Origin: Amycolatopsis azurea DSM 43854
GTDB taxonomy: Bacteria > Actinomycetota > Actinomycetes > Mycobacteriales > Pseudonocardiaceae
NCBI RefSeq assembly: GCF_001995215.1
Contig: NZ_MUXN01000027.1
Coordinates: 455,041-519,040, forward strand
Length of the DNA: 64,000 bases
Direction: 5' to 3'
The stretch's first letter is position 1; each line of letters opens with the position of its first letter. The notes beneath the pieces were generated by a model that worked only from the letters and a program-made list of their open reading frames with translations, did not search any database and had not been told where the DNA came from. The translations under genes and the position numbers were made by a program. Of the stretch, positions 44,561 through 54,593 are shown one piece after another.

Positions 44561-47500
44561 ATGCCGCGCCAGGAACGGCCACTCGATCAGGAAGACGAAG
44601 TATTGTCGCAGTTCGCGGCCGGTTTACGGCGGTTGCGAGCGCACGCGGGTAACCCGACCTACCGAGAGCTGGGCCGGAGAGCGCATTACGCGGCCAGCAC
44701 GCTGGCCGAAGCGGCGGGCGGTCAGAAGCTCCCCACCTTGCCGGTAACGCTCGGTTATGTTCGGGCGTGCGGCGGAGACGTCGCCGAATGGGAACAACGC
44801 TGGCACGAGATCGCCACCGCCCTGGCCGACCGGGAAAACGAGGTTGCGCGACAAAGCGACGGCGAGCCGCCTTATGTCGGCCTCGCGGCATTCCAGCCCG
44901 ACGACACCGCCTGGTTCTTCGGGCGGGAGCGCCTTGTCTCGGAACTTGTCGAACGCGTCAGGAACGAGCGCTTCGTCGCCGTTTTCGGGCCGTCGGGAAT
45001 CGGCAAATCCTCCCTGTTGCGCGCCGGTTTGATACCGGCTCTGGGAAACGGCGCCGTGGTATTCACGCCCGGCCCGCATCCACTGGGGGAACTCGCGGCC
45101 CGCCTCGCGGGCACCGATCCCGGGGACGGACGGGATGAAGCCGTCATGGTGGTGGATCAGTTCGAAGAGGTCTTCACCCTCTGCACGGATCAGGACGAAC
45201 GCGCCCGCTTCATCGACGCGCTCGTGGCCGCCACGTCCGACGGCGGCCGCCGGGTCGTCATAGGCATGCGGGCGGACTTCTACAGCCGCTGCGCCGATCA
45301 CCCGAGATTGGCCGCCGCCGTCTGCTCCACCCAGGTCCTGGTCGGCCCCATGGCCGCCGACGAACTCCGCGACGTCATCGTGAAGCCCGCCGCCGCGGTT
45401 CATTGCTCGGTGGAAGGCGTTCTCGTCACCCAGCTCGTCACCGAGACCGACGGGCGGCCCGGCGTCCTGCCGCTGTTGTCGCACGCCCTGCGTGAGACAT
45501 GGCGACGGCGTAGCGGTAACCGGCTCAGCCTGGCCGGCTACCAGGCCACCGGAGGGATAGCGGGAGCGTTGTCCCGGACGGCCGAACGGGAGTACGCCGC
45601 GATGACCCCGGAGGCGCGGCTCCTCACCAAACGCCTGTTCCTGCGTTCGATCGCGCTCGGCGAAGGCACCGAGCACACCAAACGCCGCGTCCGGCTGGAC
45701 GAATTCGACCTGACCGAGTCCGGCGCGCACGACGTTCTCACCCGCCTGACCGACGCACGGCTGATCACTCGTGACACCGGGACGGTGGAGATCGCCCACG
45801 AATCGCTGATCAAGTTCTGGCCGCGGCTGCGCGAATGGATCGAGGCCGATCGAGAAGGGCTTCATGTCCACCGGCAGGTCACCGAAGCGACGCAGTCCTG
45901 GCAAGCCCTTCACCGTGATCCCGGCGCGCTGGCGCGGGGCACGCGCTTGGCCATCGCACGCGCATGGGCCGCCGAGGATCCCGGTGCGTTGAGTCCGGTG
46001 GAGAGGAAGTTCCTCGATGCCAGCAACGAAGCTGAAACGAGGGAACGACGCACCACCCGGCGTCGCGTGCGGCAGTTGCGCTGGCTCGCCGCGGGACTGA
46101 CCGTGCTGCTCGTGAGCGCGACCGCGCTCGCCGGGGTCGCGATGCGCAACGAACGCGACGCGGCCGAACTGAGCCGGATCGCGCGATCAAGGCAATTTGC
46201 GGCACAAGCGGACGCGATGGCCGGCCGCGACACCGGTACCGCGACGCGGCTGGCCTTGCAGGCGTTGAAGGCCCACGCGACCACCGAAGCTCGCAGCAGC
46301 CTGCTCACGCTGGCGGGACGCCCGACGTCCCACGGCCTCATCCCCGCCCCGGCACTCGCGCTCAGTTCCGACGGGCAGCGGCTGGCGACCCCCGGCCCCG
46401 AGCAGACACTCGCGATCTGGGACGTTCCGCGCCGCCAGCAGACCACGCTCATCCAAGCCGTCTTTCCGAAGATCACGGCGAGGCCCGGAGTCTCCATCCT
46501 CGGCGCCTTCAGCCAGGATGGCACCCGGTTGGTGACCGTGACCGATGCAGGCTTTCTGATCCTGTGGAACCCAGGACCTGGCGGGACGATCGCCGTCGTC
46601 CCGACGCCCCGGCGGATCCGGGCGGTGGCATTCAGCCCGGACGGCACCCGGATCGCCACCGTGGACCAGAACCAGACGCTCGAACTCAGGGACGCGGCCA
46701 GCCTGCGGGTCCTGGTCACCGCGACGGGTTCGGGCGAGGGCTCCGACTTCGCCTCGGCGACCTACTCCCCCGACGGCCACACACTGGTCACCACGGCAGG
46801 CCGCGAGCGGATCGTGCTGCGCGACCCGGCCGACGGAACGGTTCAAGCGACGCTGCCCGCGAGTCCCTACGACACCAAACCACTCGCATTCGACCGTGAG
46901 AGCGGAGCGCTCGCGGTCCCCGACCCCTCGGGCGGGATCGCACTTTGGGACCTCCGCACACGCACGGTGAAGCTCACAGCCCGAAACGTCGGTCCGGTCA
47001 ACGGCCTCGCCTTCGACCGCACCAGCGGAAATCTGCTCGTCACCGGCAATGACGCCGTAACCGTCTGGAACCGCGAACTCACCTGGCCGGTCAAGCTCGC
47101 CGAGACCGGTGCGACCACACCTGCCACTGGCGGCGGAACCCTGGCCGTCACCACCACGGCCGGAACACTGCTCTGGGAAAGCGACTCCCTCCCCATCCTC
47201 ACCTTCAGCCAGGTCGACGACCTCGCCTTCGACGCCGCCGGTACGGGCGTGCTCGCCACCGGCACCACCCTCACCAGGCGCTGGCCCGTCGCCGGACCCC
47301 ATACCGACGGCAGGCCGATGGCCAACGGGCATCCTGGGGCTCTTCGACAGCGGCTCGGCAAGGGCGGCGGTTTATCGGCCGCCCTGCTGCCGTCCGGCGA
47401 CATCGTCTTCGACGACCTCGTCTCAGGCAGCACTCGCAGGACACTCGCAAATCCCGGCGGCCACCCGAAAGCCGCTTTGGCCCTGACGCCCGACGCGACA

Positions 47501-48175
47501 ACGGTCGCGGCGGTCTACACCCCGCCGAAACCGCTGACCTCCCAGATCGGGCTCACCGTGTGGGACATCGCCACCGGTCGTGTCCTCGCCGATCTGCCGA
47601 CCTGGAACTCCTCGGTGGCCTTCAGTCCCCGCGAGCACCTACTCGCGGCGGGCGAAGGCGACTACGTGGAGATCTGGGATTTCGCGACAGGCACCCGGCG
47701 GACGGAATTCAGTACCGTGACCACTGACCAGTCCCTCCACAAGCAGCAGGTCAGCACCCTGACATATAGCCCCGACGGCGCCCTCCTCGCGGTCGCCCTC
47801 ATCGACGGCACCATCGGCCTCTGGGACGCCCTGAGCGGAACAAAGGTCACCGACCTGCCAGGCCTCACCGTCGCTCCCACCACTCTCGCGTTCAGCCCCG
47901 CGGGACGCTTCCTCGTCGCCGGCGGCAACGACGGCGCGATCGTGATATGGGAGCTCGCCACCAAGGAAACCTGGGCCAACCTCAACAACAGGAACCCGAT
48001 CACGGCGATCGCCTGGAACGACACCGAGACGACACTCGCCACAGCCGGCCAGAACGGCGTTCTCAGGCTCTGGCCGGTGGACACCACCGCAGCGGCACGG
48101 CAGCTGTGCGCCTCACTCACTCAGCGTTTCCCCGCCGCCGCACCCGACGGCGAGACAGCCTGCGCCGGCTCCTGA
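44561..48175 (+). CDS. HTH-nSTAND-WD40 signalling ATPase
   Basis: 1204 residues. Domains: N-terminal HTH (about 12-75, TYRELGRRAHYAASTLAEA); nSTAND1-type NTPase (about 105-500) beginning with GLAAFQPDDTAWFFGRE, with Walker A GPSGIGKSSLL near 144 and Walker-B-like AVMVVDQFEEVF near 195; one transmembrane helix near 510-530 (LRWLAAGLTVLLVSATALAG); and a C-terminal WD40 propeller region (about 590-1190) with many SPDG/WD-type repeats. Such proteins are thought to be inducible signalling hubs, some in conflict systems. GGGGAGGGGG precedes the ATG. Trigger and output are unknown; no dedicated effector is adjacent. Confidence 0.93.
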   Translation: MPRQERPLDQEDEVLSQFAAGLRRLRAHAGNPTYRELGRRAHYAASTLAEAAGGQKLPTLPVTLGYVRACGGDVAEWEQRWHEIATALADRENEVARQSDGEPPYVGLAAFQPDDTAWFFGRERLVSELVERVRNERFVAVFGPSGIGKSSLLRAGLIPALGNGAVVFTPGPHPLGELAARLAGTDPGDGRDEAVMVVDQFEEVFTLCTDQDERARFIDALVAATSDGGRRVVIGMRADFYSRCADHPRLAAAVCSTQVLVGPMAADELRDVIVKPAAAVHCSVEGVLVTQLVTETDGRPGVLPLLSHALRETWRRRSGNRLSLAGYQATGGIAGALSRTAEREYAAMTPEARLLTKRLFLRSIALGEGTEHTKRRVRLDEFDLTESGAHDVLTRLTDARLITRDTGTVEIAHESLIKFWPRLREWIEADREGLHVHRQVTEATQSWQALHRDPGALARGTRLAIARAWAAEDPGALSPVERKFLDASNEAETRERRTTRRRVRQLRWLAAGLTVLLVSATALAGVAMRNERDAAELSRIARSRQFAAQADAMAGRDTGTATRLALQALKAHATTEARSSLLTLAGRPTSHGLIPAPALALSSDGQRLATPGPEQTLAIWDVPRRQQTTLIQAVFPKITARPGVSILGAFSQDGTRLVTVTDAGFLILWNPGPGGTIAVVPTPRRIRAVAFSPDGTRIATVDQNQTLELRDAASLRVLVTATGSGEGSDFASATYSPDGHTLVTTAGRERIVLRDPADGTVQATLPASPYDTKPLAFDRESGALAVPDPSGGIALWDLRTRTVKLTARNVGPVNGLAFDRTSGNLLVTGNDAVTVWNRELTWPVKLAETGATTPATGGGTLAVTTTAGTLLWESDSLPILTFSQVDDLAFDAAGTGVLATGTTLTRRWPVAGPHTDGRPMANGHPGALRQRLGKGGGLSAALLPSGDIVFDDLVSGSTRRTLANPGGHPKAALALTPDATTVAAVYTPPKPLTSQIGLTVWDIATGRVLADLPTWNSSVAFSPREHLLAAGEGDYVEIWDFATGTRRTEFSTVTTDQSLHKQQVSTLTYSPDGALLAVALIDGTIGLWDALSGTKVTDLPGLTVAPTTLAFSPAGRFLVAGGNDGAIVIWELATKETWANLNNRNPITAIAWNDTETTLATAGQNGVLRLWPVDTTAAARQLCASLTQRFPAAAPDGETACAGS

Positions 48176-48381
48176 CGGCCTGTCGTGACGCTCCACTCGC
48201 GGCCTCAAGTGTCGCTGCGTTGTGGATCATGCGGCTTGACCTGGACCGCACTCCAGGCCCTAGCGTCGGAGGCGTTCGCCGGCCCTCGAGATACCTCGGC
48301 GGCTCCCGACCCTCTAATGCGCCGGCAAGCCAAGGGGTTGCATCCGATGGGGAACTTCCGGGAACACGGACAGCGCCCTCG

Positions 48382-48415
48382 GGAGCCCGCGACCGCGTCG
48401 GCGGTCACGGGCTCC
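48382..48415. terminator. strong hairpin between convergent genes
   Basis: A 15-base stem with one mismatch (48382-48396 with 48401-48415) and a GTCG loop lies between the convergent ends of the nSTAND-WD40 gene (48175) and the S1 protease gene (48461). No T-tract, as is usual in GC-rich actinomycetes. Probable bidirectional terminator. Confidence 0.65.
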
Positions 48416-48460
48416 AGAGGGTTGGGAAGAGTCCGGATCAGGGACCGGCTGGTCCGTGGA

Positions 48461-49927
48461 TCATCGGACGGTGAGGGTGTATTCCGTGATTCCGGCCTTC
48501 CCGGTGCTGTCCGTCGCGGTGATGGTCACCTTGTGGGTACCGCGCTGGTACGGGCCCATGACCGTCATTCGAGAAGTGCCGCCGGCGTTGACGGTCTGCG
48601 GCGTGAACATCGGCGGCTGGGACAGGTCGGCGCCGCTGAGCCGGATGGGACCCGTACCGCCGGTGACGGTGATCGTCGCGTTGGCGTAGCCGCCGGGCGG
48701 GACAGTGCCGGTGCCGGGCGAGGCGGACGGTCTCGGGCCGTCGACGGTGCCGCCGTCTCCGACCGTGAGGGTGAATTCGGCGGTCTTGGATCCGGAGGCG
48801 CCCTTGGCCGCGACGGTGACCTTGTAGATGCCCGCCGCAGTGCTCGCCGCGGTCTGCAGGGTCAGTTTCGCGACTTGCCCGGACTCGACTGCCGACGAGG
48901 GCTGGAAGGTGGCGGTCGTACCGGTGGGGAGCGCGGACGCGCTCAGCTCCAGCTTTTCCGGGCCCTGGTCGCCCACCGTGGTGGTGACGCTGGTGGAGAC
49001 GTGCTTTCCGGACTCGGCCTTGCCGGAGGAGGGCGACAACGCCATGCCGAACTTCCCGTCGCCGGGTTGGGTTCCGCCGATCTCGGAGCGAGCCCAGTCG
49101 CCCATCGCGTTGGTCAAGCGCGCCATGATGCTGTAGCGGTCGCAGGCGCTGGAGCCCCACGATGAGACGCCGACGATCACACCGTCCACGATGAACGGGC
49201 CGCCGCTGTCACCCGAGCAGTCGGCGGTGCGGCCGTCGTTGTAGCCCGTGCACACCATCAGGTCACCGTTGACCCGGATGTCGAAGACCTGGCAACTCGC
49301 GGGGTCGTTGACCGGCATCGTGGTCTTGCGGAGTTCGCCGGACCCGCCGCTCGCCGACGTCTTGCCGTATCCGAGGGAGGTGCCGGACTTGCCCGGCTGC
49401 GTGAGCGCGCCGTCTCCCGAGCCTGCCACCTTGGCCCACTGGCTTTCCGGCACCGGGAGGTCGTCGACGGTGGTGACCACCGCGACGTCGTGACCCGTCC
49501 TCCAGCCGCCGGAGCCGGTGTACTGGGGGTGGGCCTTGAACGAGGCGACGGCCGTGCGGAACGTCTCGTCGCCGGGGGTGTTCAGGTCGTCGTCACCGTA
49601 GAGGTAACTCTTGGCGCCGGTGGTGTCGACCATACAGTGCGCCGCGGTCAGGATCTTGCGCTTGCCGACCACGGAGGCGGTACAGGACTGTCCCTGCGGG
49701 CCTCCGCCCCCGACACGCATGCCCGCGATGACGGACGGGTTCTCCTTGACCGTGGTGCGTTCCCCGTTGACGATCCGGGTTCCCATGCCCGTCGTGCGGA
49801 GCTGATCGGTCGGGGTCGCCGCGACGCTGATCCTGTCGGCCGGTGCGGCGGTCGCGGTGCTCATGACGGGTGAGGTCGCCGCGGCCAGTACGAGGGCGAG
49901 CGCTACGGCGAAGCGTGGTGTTCTCAT
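48461..49927 (-). CDS. secreted trypsin-like serine protease (S1) with C-terminal Ig-like repeats
   Basis: 488 residues. A Sec signal peptide (FAVALALVLAAATSPVMSTA) is followed by a short propeptide. The catalytic domain (about 50-285) starts with RIVNGERTT and carries His in LTAAHC, Asp in GHDVAVV and Ser in GDSGGP. The C-terminal 190 residues are two beta-rich modules (KFGMALSPSSGKAESG; ATITVTGGTGPI) that resemble Ig-like or P/Homo-B-like appendages. It should be exported and act on extracellular protein. The S8 protease lies 50 bases upstream on the same strand, so both may be cotranscribed. Confidence 0.93.
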   Translation of the reverse strand: MRTPRFAVALALVLAAATSPVMSTATAAPADRISVAATPTDQLRTTGMGTRIVNGERTTVKENPSVIAGMRVGGGGPQGQSCTASVVGKRKILTAAHCMVDTTGAKSYLYGDDDLNTPGDETFRTAVASFKAHPQYTGSGGWRTGHDVAVVTTVDDLPVPESQWAKVAGSGDGALTQPGKSGTSLGYGKTSASGGSGELRKTTMPVNDPASCQVFDIRVNGDLMVCTGYNDGRTADCSGDSGGPFIVDGVIVGVSSWGSSACDRYSIMARLTNAMGDWARSEIGGTQPGDGKFGMALSPSSGKAESGKHVSTSVTTTVGDQGPEKLELSASALPTGTTATFQPSSAVESGQVAKLTLQTAASTAAGIYKVTVAAKGASGSKTAEFTLTVGDGGTVDGPRPSASPGTGTVPPGGYANATITVTGGTGPIRLSGADLSQPPMFTPQTVNAGGTSRMTVMGPYQRGTHKVTITATDSTGKAGITEYTLTVR

Positions 49928-49977
49928 CGTTCTCCTTCAAGGTCGGAAGAATCGGTGGCACTGTCTGTCCACTGTGG

Positions 49978-51528
49978 TCAGAACGTGATCGACCAGCCCG
50001 TGAGCGTGCCGACGTCGAACCGGTAGGTGTCGCGAACCGAGAGTCGCCACGTGCCGTTCGCGTCCTCGCGGGAGGCGTCGACGGTGAAGCTCTGGTGCAC
50101 TCCGCCGGATTCGCCGACGCCGCCCGCGCGTTTGAGCGGATAGGACGTTCCGCTAGGCCCGATCAGGTCGATGGCGAGATCACCGGTGTAGCCGTGGTCG
50201 ATGTCCACTCGCACCGCCAGCGTGGCCGATGCCTTGCCATCGCAGGAATCCTGGCTCACGGAGCTCCCGACAGCGGCGTCCGCGTCGGGGATCGCCACAT
50301 CCTGGTCGTTGCTCTTGATCCCGCACTTGGACGGCGTGCCGCCACCCAGGTCACCGACGTAGAGCAGCTTGTTCGGCGAGCCGGTCCCGGGGTTGGCGAT
50401 CAGGTCCGGGGTGGCGCTGCGTACCAGCGCGTCGCTGACCTGCTGCGGGGTCGCGCCGGGGTTCGCGGCGAGATAGAGCGCGGCTCCGCCCGCGACGTGC
50501 GGGGAGGCCATGGACGTACCGCTGGCGGTGCGGAACTTCCCGGTGTTGTCACTGGAGTGGATGTTGCCGCCCGGCGCGAAGAGATCGACGCAACGGCCGT
50601 AGTTCCCACCGCGGCTACGGTCCTTGTTGAACCAGCCGACGGTGATCGCCTCCGGAACACGCGCCGGGCTGACGCCGCAGGCGTCCTTGCCGTCGTTGCC
50701 CGCGGAGACCGCCACGACGATTCCCTTGGCCACCAGTGCCTTGACCTGCTCGTCGCCGACACCGAGCACGTCCATGCCCAGGCTCAGGTTCACCACCGCG
50801 GGTTTGACGGCGTTCTTGGCCACCCATTCCATGGCACTGACCGTGGCCGAGTCCGGACCGGAACCTTTGCAGTCCAGCGAGCGCACGGCCACGACCTTGG
50901 CCTTCTTCGCCACGCCGACGGTTTTGCCCGCGATCGTCCCCGACACGTGCGAGCCGTGCCAGTAACAGTCGCCGGCGTCAGTGTCGTTGTCGAGGAAGTC
51001 GTAGCCGTAGCTGGCCCTGCCCTCGAACTCGGGATGCTGGGCCTGCACCCCGGAGTCGATGACATAAGCGGTCACCCCTTCGCCCGAATTCGGGAAGGCG
51101 TACTTCTTGTCCAGAGCGGCGGTTCGCTGGTCGATCTGGTCCAGGCCCCATGACGGCGGACTCGGCTGCTCCCCCGCCGCCCTGGTCGTGCCGTCCTGGT
51201 GCACTGCCTTGACCGACGGATCGGCGGCCAGCCGCCGCGCCTGCCGCTCGGAAAGACCGCGGACCGAAAACCCGTTCAGTGTGACCGAGTACGTGTCGGT
51301 CACCTCGCCGCCGTAACGTCCAGTGAGTGCCGAGGCCTGGCCTTCGGCCGCGGCACGGGCGCCACCTTCGAGTACCACGATGTACTGCCCGGAGTTCGGC
51401 CGATCGGCCTGGACGACAGCCGCTTCCGCCTGCTGCGCCGCGGCCACGCCCGCGGTCGTCACCACTGCCGCGGCGGCGACCGCGACGGTGAACAGGTTCG
51501 CCATCCATCTCGTTCTGCACTGTTGCAT
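49978..51528 (-). CDS. secreted subtilase (S8) with inhibitor-I9 propeptide and P-domain
   Basis: About 516 residues. Signal peptide (LFTVAVAAAAVVTTAGVAAA), I9 propeptide (about 45-125, YIVVLEGGARA), and S8 domain with Asp in VIDSGVQ, His in YWHGSHVSG, oxyanion Asn in SAGNDG and Ser in GTSMASPHVAG. The C-terminus (about 400-516) is a proprotein-convertase P-domain (DGKASATLAVRVDIDHGYTG, WSITF end). ATG 51528 follows GGAGG at ideal spacing, deciding the start over 51573. The LAL regulator lies divergent 275 bases upstream, with a weak leader ORF between; control of the proteases by it is plausible but inferred. Confidence 0.94.
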   Translation of the reverse strand: MQQCRTRWMANLFTVAVAAAAVVTTAGVAAAQQAEAAVVQADRPNSGQYIVVLEGGARAAAEGQASALTGRYGGEVTDTYSVTLNGFSVRGLSERQARRLAADPSVKAVHQDGTTRAAGEQPSPPSWGLDQIDQRTAALDKKYAFPNSGEGVTAYVIDSGVQAQHPEFEGRASYGYDFLDNDTDAGDCYWHGSHVSGTIAGKTVGVAKKAKVVAVRSLDCKGSGPDSATVSAMEWVAKNAVKPAVVNLSLGMDVLGVGDEQVKALVAKGIVVAVSAGNDGKDACGVSPARVPEAITVGWFNKDRSRGGNYGRCVDLFAPGGNIHSSDNTGKFRTASGTSMASPHVAGGAALYLAANPGATPQQVSDALVRSATPDLIANPGTGSPNKLLYVGDLGGGTPSKCGIKSNDQDVAIPDADAAVGSSVSQDSCDGKASATLAVRVDIDHGYTGDLAIDLIGPSGTSYPLKRAGGVGESGGVHQSFTVDASREDANGTWRLSVRDTYRFDVGTLTGWSITF

Positions 51529-51756
51529 CGATTCCTCCATCGCGCGTTCGAGCGGCCGCAGGGGTTGTGACATCGAGCCGCTCGATCAATCAGCCTTCGG
51601 CCTGGCGGACGGGGGAACAAGTGTGGTCGCGACCCGTACCGGTACCTGATCCTGTGTGGACGCAAGTGCCGTAGCTCGCGGGGTTATGACGCCCGTACCC
51701 GCCGACCTACCATGGCTGGTATTCCTCCGCGGAGGAGTTCACCGACAGGAGCGAGC

Positions 51757-51807
51757 ATGGTCGACGGTCGCGCGAATTCCCTCTCCAGCCGATTCCGCCG
51801 CCGATGA
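51757..51807 (+). CDS. 16-codon upstream ORF coupled to the LAL regulator
   Basis: ATG 51757 has AGGAG at suitable spacing and encodes MVDGRANSLSSRFRRR. Its TGA stop overlaps the regulator's ATG (ATGA at 51804-51807). The regulator itself has no ribosome binding site, so it may depend on translational coupling. No homology is expected from so short a peptide. Confidence 0.45.
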   Translation: MVDGRANSLSSRFRRR

Positions 51808-54593
51808 TCGGCCGGGACGCCGAACTCGCGGCTTTGCTCGGCGCGGTGCGGAACCCGCCGTCGGCCGTTTTCGTGGAAGGCCAGGCCGGCGTGGGCAAGT
51901 CCAGGCTGGTCACCGAGTTCGCCGCCCGCGACGGGGCCCCGCGAGTGATCAGGGGTTCGTGCCAGCCGCTGCCCACCCCGTTCCCGTACGGGGTGCTCCT
52001 CGACTGCCTCAGCCAGTGCGGCGACCTGCTGCGCGAGCCCGGCCCGGTGACCGGTGCGCTACGGGACCTTCTGCCCGAACTCGCCGATCGCCTGCCACCG
52101 GCGCCGCGTGCCCTCGGTGACCCCGACGCCGAGCGGCACCGGATCTTCCGCGCCGTGCGCGATCTCCTCCGTTCGCTGGGACCGGCCGTACTCGTGCTCG
52201 AGGATCTGCAGTGGGCGGACGAAAAAACCCGCCGGGTGTTGCGCTTCGTGCTGGCGGACCCACCGCCGGAGCTGTCGATCGTGATCACCTACCGCCGCGA
52301 GGATCTGCCGTCGGTGGCACCACTCGGCCACGCCTTCCACCTCCCGCACGGAGTGACCGGGATCGATCTCGTCCTGCGGCCCTTCGGCGCGACGGATGTG
52401 CGCGCCATGATCGACGCCCTGGTGGGAGCCGCCGTGACGTCGCACCGGTTCGCCGAGGCCGTCCTGCACGAGACCGCGGGGATCCCGTTCGTGGTCGAGG
52501 AAACGGTGCGAGCGCTGAGCGACCCGATGCGGGACGTGCGCGCCGAAGGTGACTTGGCCCGCCGGATCCTCGCCGGGATCGACGTGCCGCCCTCGGTGAC
52601 GGACACGATCAAGGAGCGGCTGGCGACCTTGCCCGACGCCGCGCGGAACCTCGCCGAGGCCGCCGCGGTGCTGGGCGGCCCGGAGACGCTTGAGGTGCTG
52701 AGCGCCGTGGCGGGAGAGGCGACCGCGGCGCACCTGATCGCGTCGGTGGAATCCGGTGTGCTCGTGGAGGAAACGGCCAACAGATACGGCTTCCGATACA
52801 ACATCGCCAGACGCGCGGTGTACGCGTCGCTGCCGGGTCCGCGACGGCGGGAACTGCACGAACGTGCCCTCACCGCCCTGTCCGCCCTTGAGCAGGCCCC
52901 CGTCGCCCGCCTGTGCGCGCACGCCAAAGCGGCGGGCAGGAAAGCCGAATGGTTGCGCTACAGCGAACTCGCCGCCAAGGTCGCGGAGGACGCCAACGAT
53001 GTCTCCACCGCGGTCGACTTGCTGGTCGAGGTCCTGAGCGATGCGGAAACCAGCCCCGAGGTCGCGAACCGGCTGGCGACCAAGCTCTGTGACCATGCCC
53101 TGACGGGACTGCCCGGAGGGACGATGACCGCGCGAGTCGAAAGCCTCCTCGCGGACCCCCGCCTGGCCCCGGACGTCCGAGCCCAGGTTCATCTGTGGTT
53201 CGGACTGCTGCTGCAACGAGAGACCGGGTCGGTCGACCGCGGCGCCGAGGAGATCGCCCTCGCCCTCGGCCTGCTCGGCGACCAGCCGGAACGCACCGTG
53301 CGCGGCATGGCGGCGATGGCCGGGCCTTATCTGGGGTCCGCGTCCATCGCCGAACACCAGAGGTCGCTCGACCGGGTCGAGGAGGTCATCGACCACCTGC
53401 CCACCCGGGAACTGCGCACCGCGCTGCTGGCCACGACGCTCGGCGGACGGCTGATCGCCGGCGACCCGAGCACCTGGGAACGCATCGCCCGGCTGCCGTC
53501 CCCGTCGGACGTGCACGACCCCGAGGAACTCCACCACCTGGCTCGGGCCCACTGCAACCTGGCGGACGCTTGCTCGTGGATCGGGCACTACGCCAGGGCC
53601 CGGGAGTTCCTCCGCGACGGGATCGTCTTGGCCAAACGGGTCGGCTCCTCTTACGTCGTCGGCACCGCCGAGGCCACGGCGGCCCGGCTCGACTGGCTCA
53701 GCGGCCGATGGCCGGGATTGGGGCAGCGCCTCGACCAGCTGATCGAAACCTATGCGGACCTGCTGCTGACCACGGACCTGCACCTCACGCGAGGCTGGCT
53801 GGCGGCGGCACGAGGCGAGTGGGTGCGGGCGGAGGAAGCCTTCCAGGCGGCGACGGGCGCGTACCCGGCGGCGCAGGTGTTCCCGGTGGGCATCTCGGCG
53901 GCGGGCGGAATGGCGGGCATGCTCCTCAGCCGGGGCAAGACCGCCGCGGCGGAGGAGCACGTGCGACGCGGCGTGACGATGCTGCGGAGCAAGGGCGCGT
54001 GGGTGTGGTCGGGCGACATTCTTCCCCAGGCCGTCGACTACTACCTGGCAGTCGATGACGTCGGCGCCGCACGGCTGCTCGTCTCGGAAACGGCCGCCGG
54101 TCTCCGAGGACTCGACGCCCCACTGGCCCAAGCGGGCCTGGCCGCCTGCCGCGCACGGCTGACCGCGACCACGAACGACCGCGACGAGGCCGACCGGCTC
54201 TACCGGGAAGCGATCGACCTGCACTGGGACCTGGGCTTGTCCTACCGGGCCACCCAGCTCGCCGAGCAGGCCGAGGGTGAAACCTTCACCGACGCCGCGG
54301 TGCTCGAAGCCCTGACCCAGTCCTACGACGCGCTGGGAGCCACGGTCGACGCCGCCCGCTGCCGCCATCGCGCCCGCAGTACCGGCACAGCCACCCCGTC
54401 GCCCCGCGGCAGACGCGGATACGGCAGCGAACTCTCCCCTCGTGAACAGGATGTCGCCCGCCTCCTGGCAGGAGGCCACACCAACCGGGAAATCGCCCAA
54501 GCCCTGTTCCTGTCCCGTCGCACGGTCGAGGAGTACGTGGTCAAGGTTCGCCGCAAACTGAACGTCTCCTCCCGCCACGACGTCCACCTCTGA
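51804..54593 (+). CDS. LuxR-family transcriptional regulator, LAL type
   Basis: 929 residues. The N-terminal ATPase (MIGRDAELAALLGAVRN, Walker A EGQAGVGKSRLVTEF, Walker-B-like VLVLEDLQWADE) is followed by a helical TPR-like middle and a C-terminal LuxR HTH (LSPREQDVARLLAGGHTNRE, FLSRRTVEEYVVKVRRKL). Unlike the regulator at 206-2962 it keeps the P-loop Lys. Both share RRGYGxxLSPRE before the HTH. It starts with ATG 51804 overlapping the stop of a short leader frame. It is divergent from the S8/S1 protease pair, a plausible target. Confidence 0.94.
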   Translation: MIGRDAELAALLGAVRNPPSAVFVEGQAGVGKSRLVTEFAARDGAPRVIRGSCQPLPTPFPYGVLLDCLSQCGDLLREPGPVTGALRDLLPELADRLPPAPRALGDPDAERHRIFRAVRDLLRSLGPAVLVLEDLQWADEKTRRVLRFVLADPPPELSIVITYRREDLPSVAPLGHAFHLPHGVTGIDLVLRPFGATDVRAMIDALVGAAVTSHRFAEAVLHETAGIPFVVEETVRALSDPMRDVRAEGDLARRILAGIDVPPSVTDTIKERLATLPDAARNLAEAAAVLGGPETLEVLSAVAGEATAAHLIASVESGVLVEETANRYGFRYNIARRAVYASLPGPRRRELHERALTALSALEQAPVARLCAHAKAAGRKAEWLRYSELAAKVAEDANDVSTAVDLLVEVLSDAETSPEVANRLATKLCDHALTGLPGGTMTARVESLLADPRLAPDVRAQVHLWFGLLLQRETGSVDRGAEEIALALGLLGDQPERTVRGMAAMAGPYLGSASIAEHQRSLDRVEEVIDHLPTRELRTALLATTLGGRLIAGDPSTWERIARLPSPSDVHDPEELHHLARAHCNLADACSWIGHYARAREFLRDGIVLAKRVGSSYVVGTAEATAARLDWLSGRWPGLGQRLDQLIETYADLLLTTDLHLTRGWLAAARGEWVRAEEAFQAATGAYPAAQVFPVGISAAGGMAGMLLSRGKTAAAEEHVRRGVTMLRSKGAWVWSGDILPQAVDYYLAVDDVGAARLLVSETAAGLRGLDAPLAQAGLAACRARLTATTNDRDEADRLYREAIDLHWDLGLSYRATQLAEQAEGETFTDAAVLEALTQSYDALGATVDAARCRHRARSTGTATPSPRGRRGYGSELSPREQDVARLLAGGHTNREIAQALFLSRRTVEEYVVKVRRKLNVSSRHDVHL

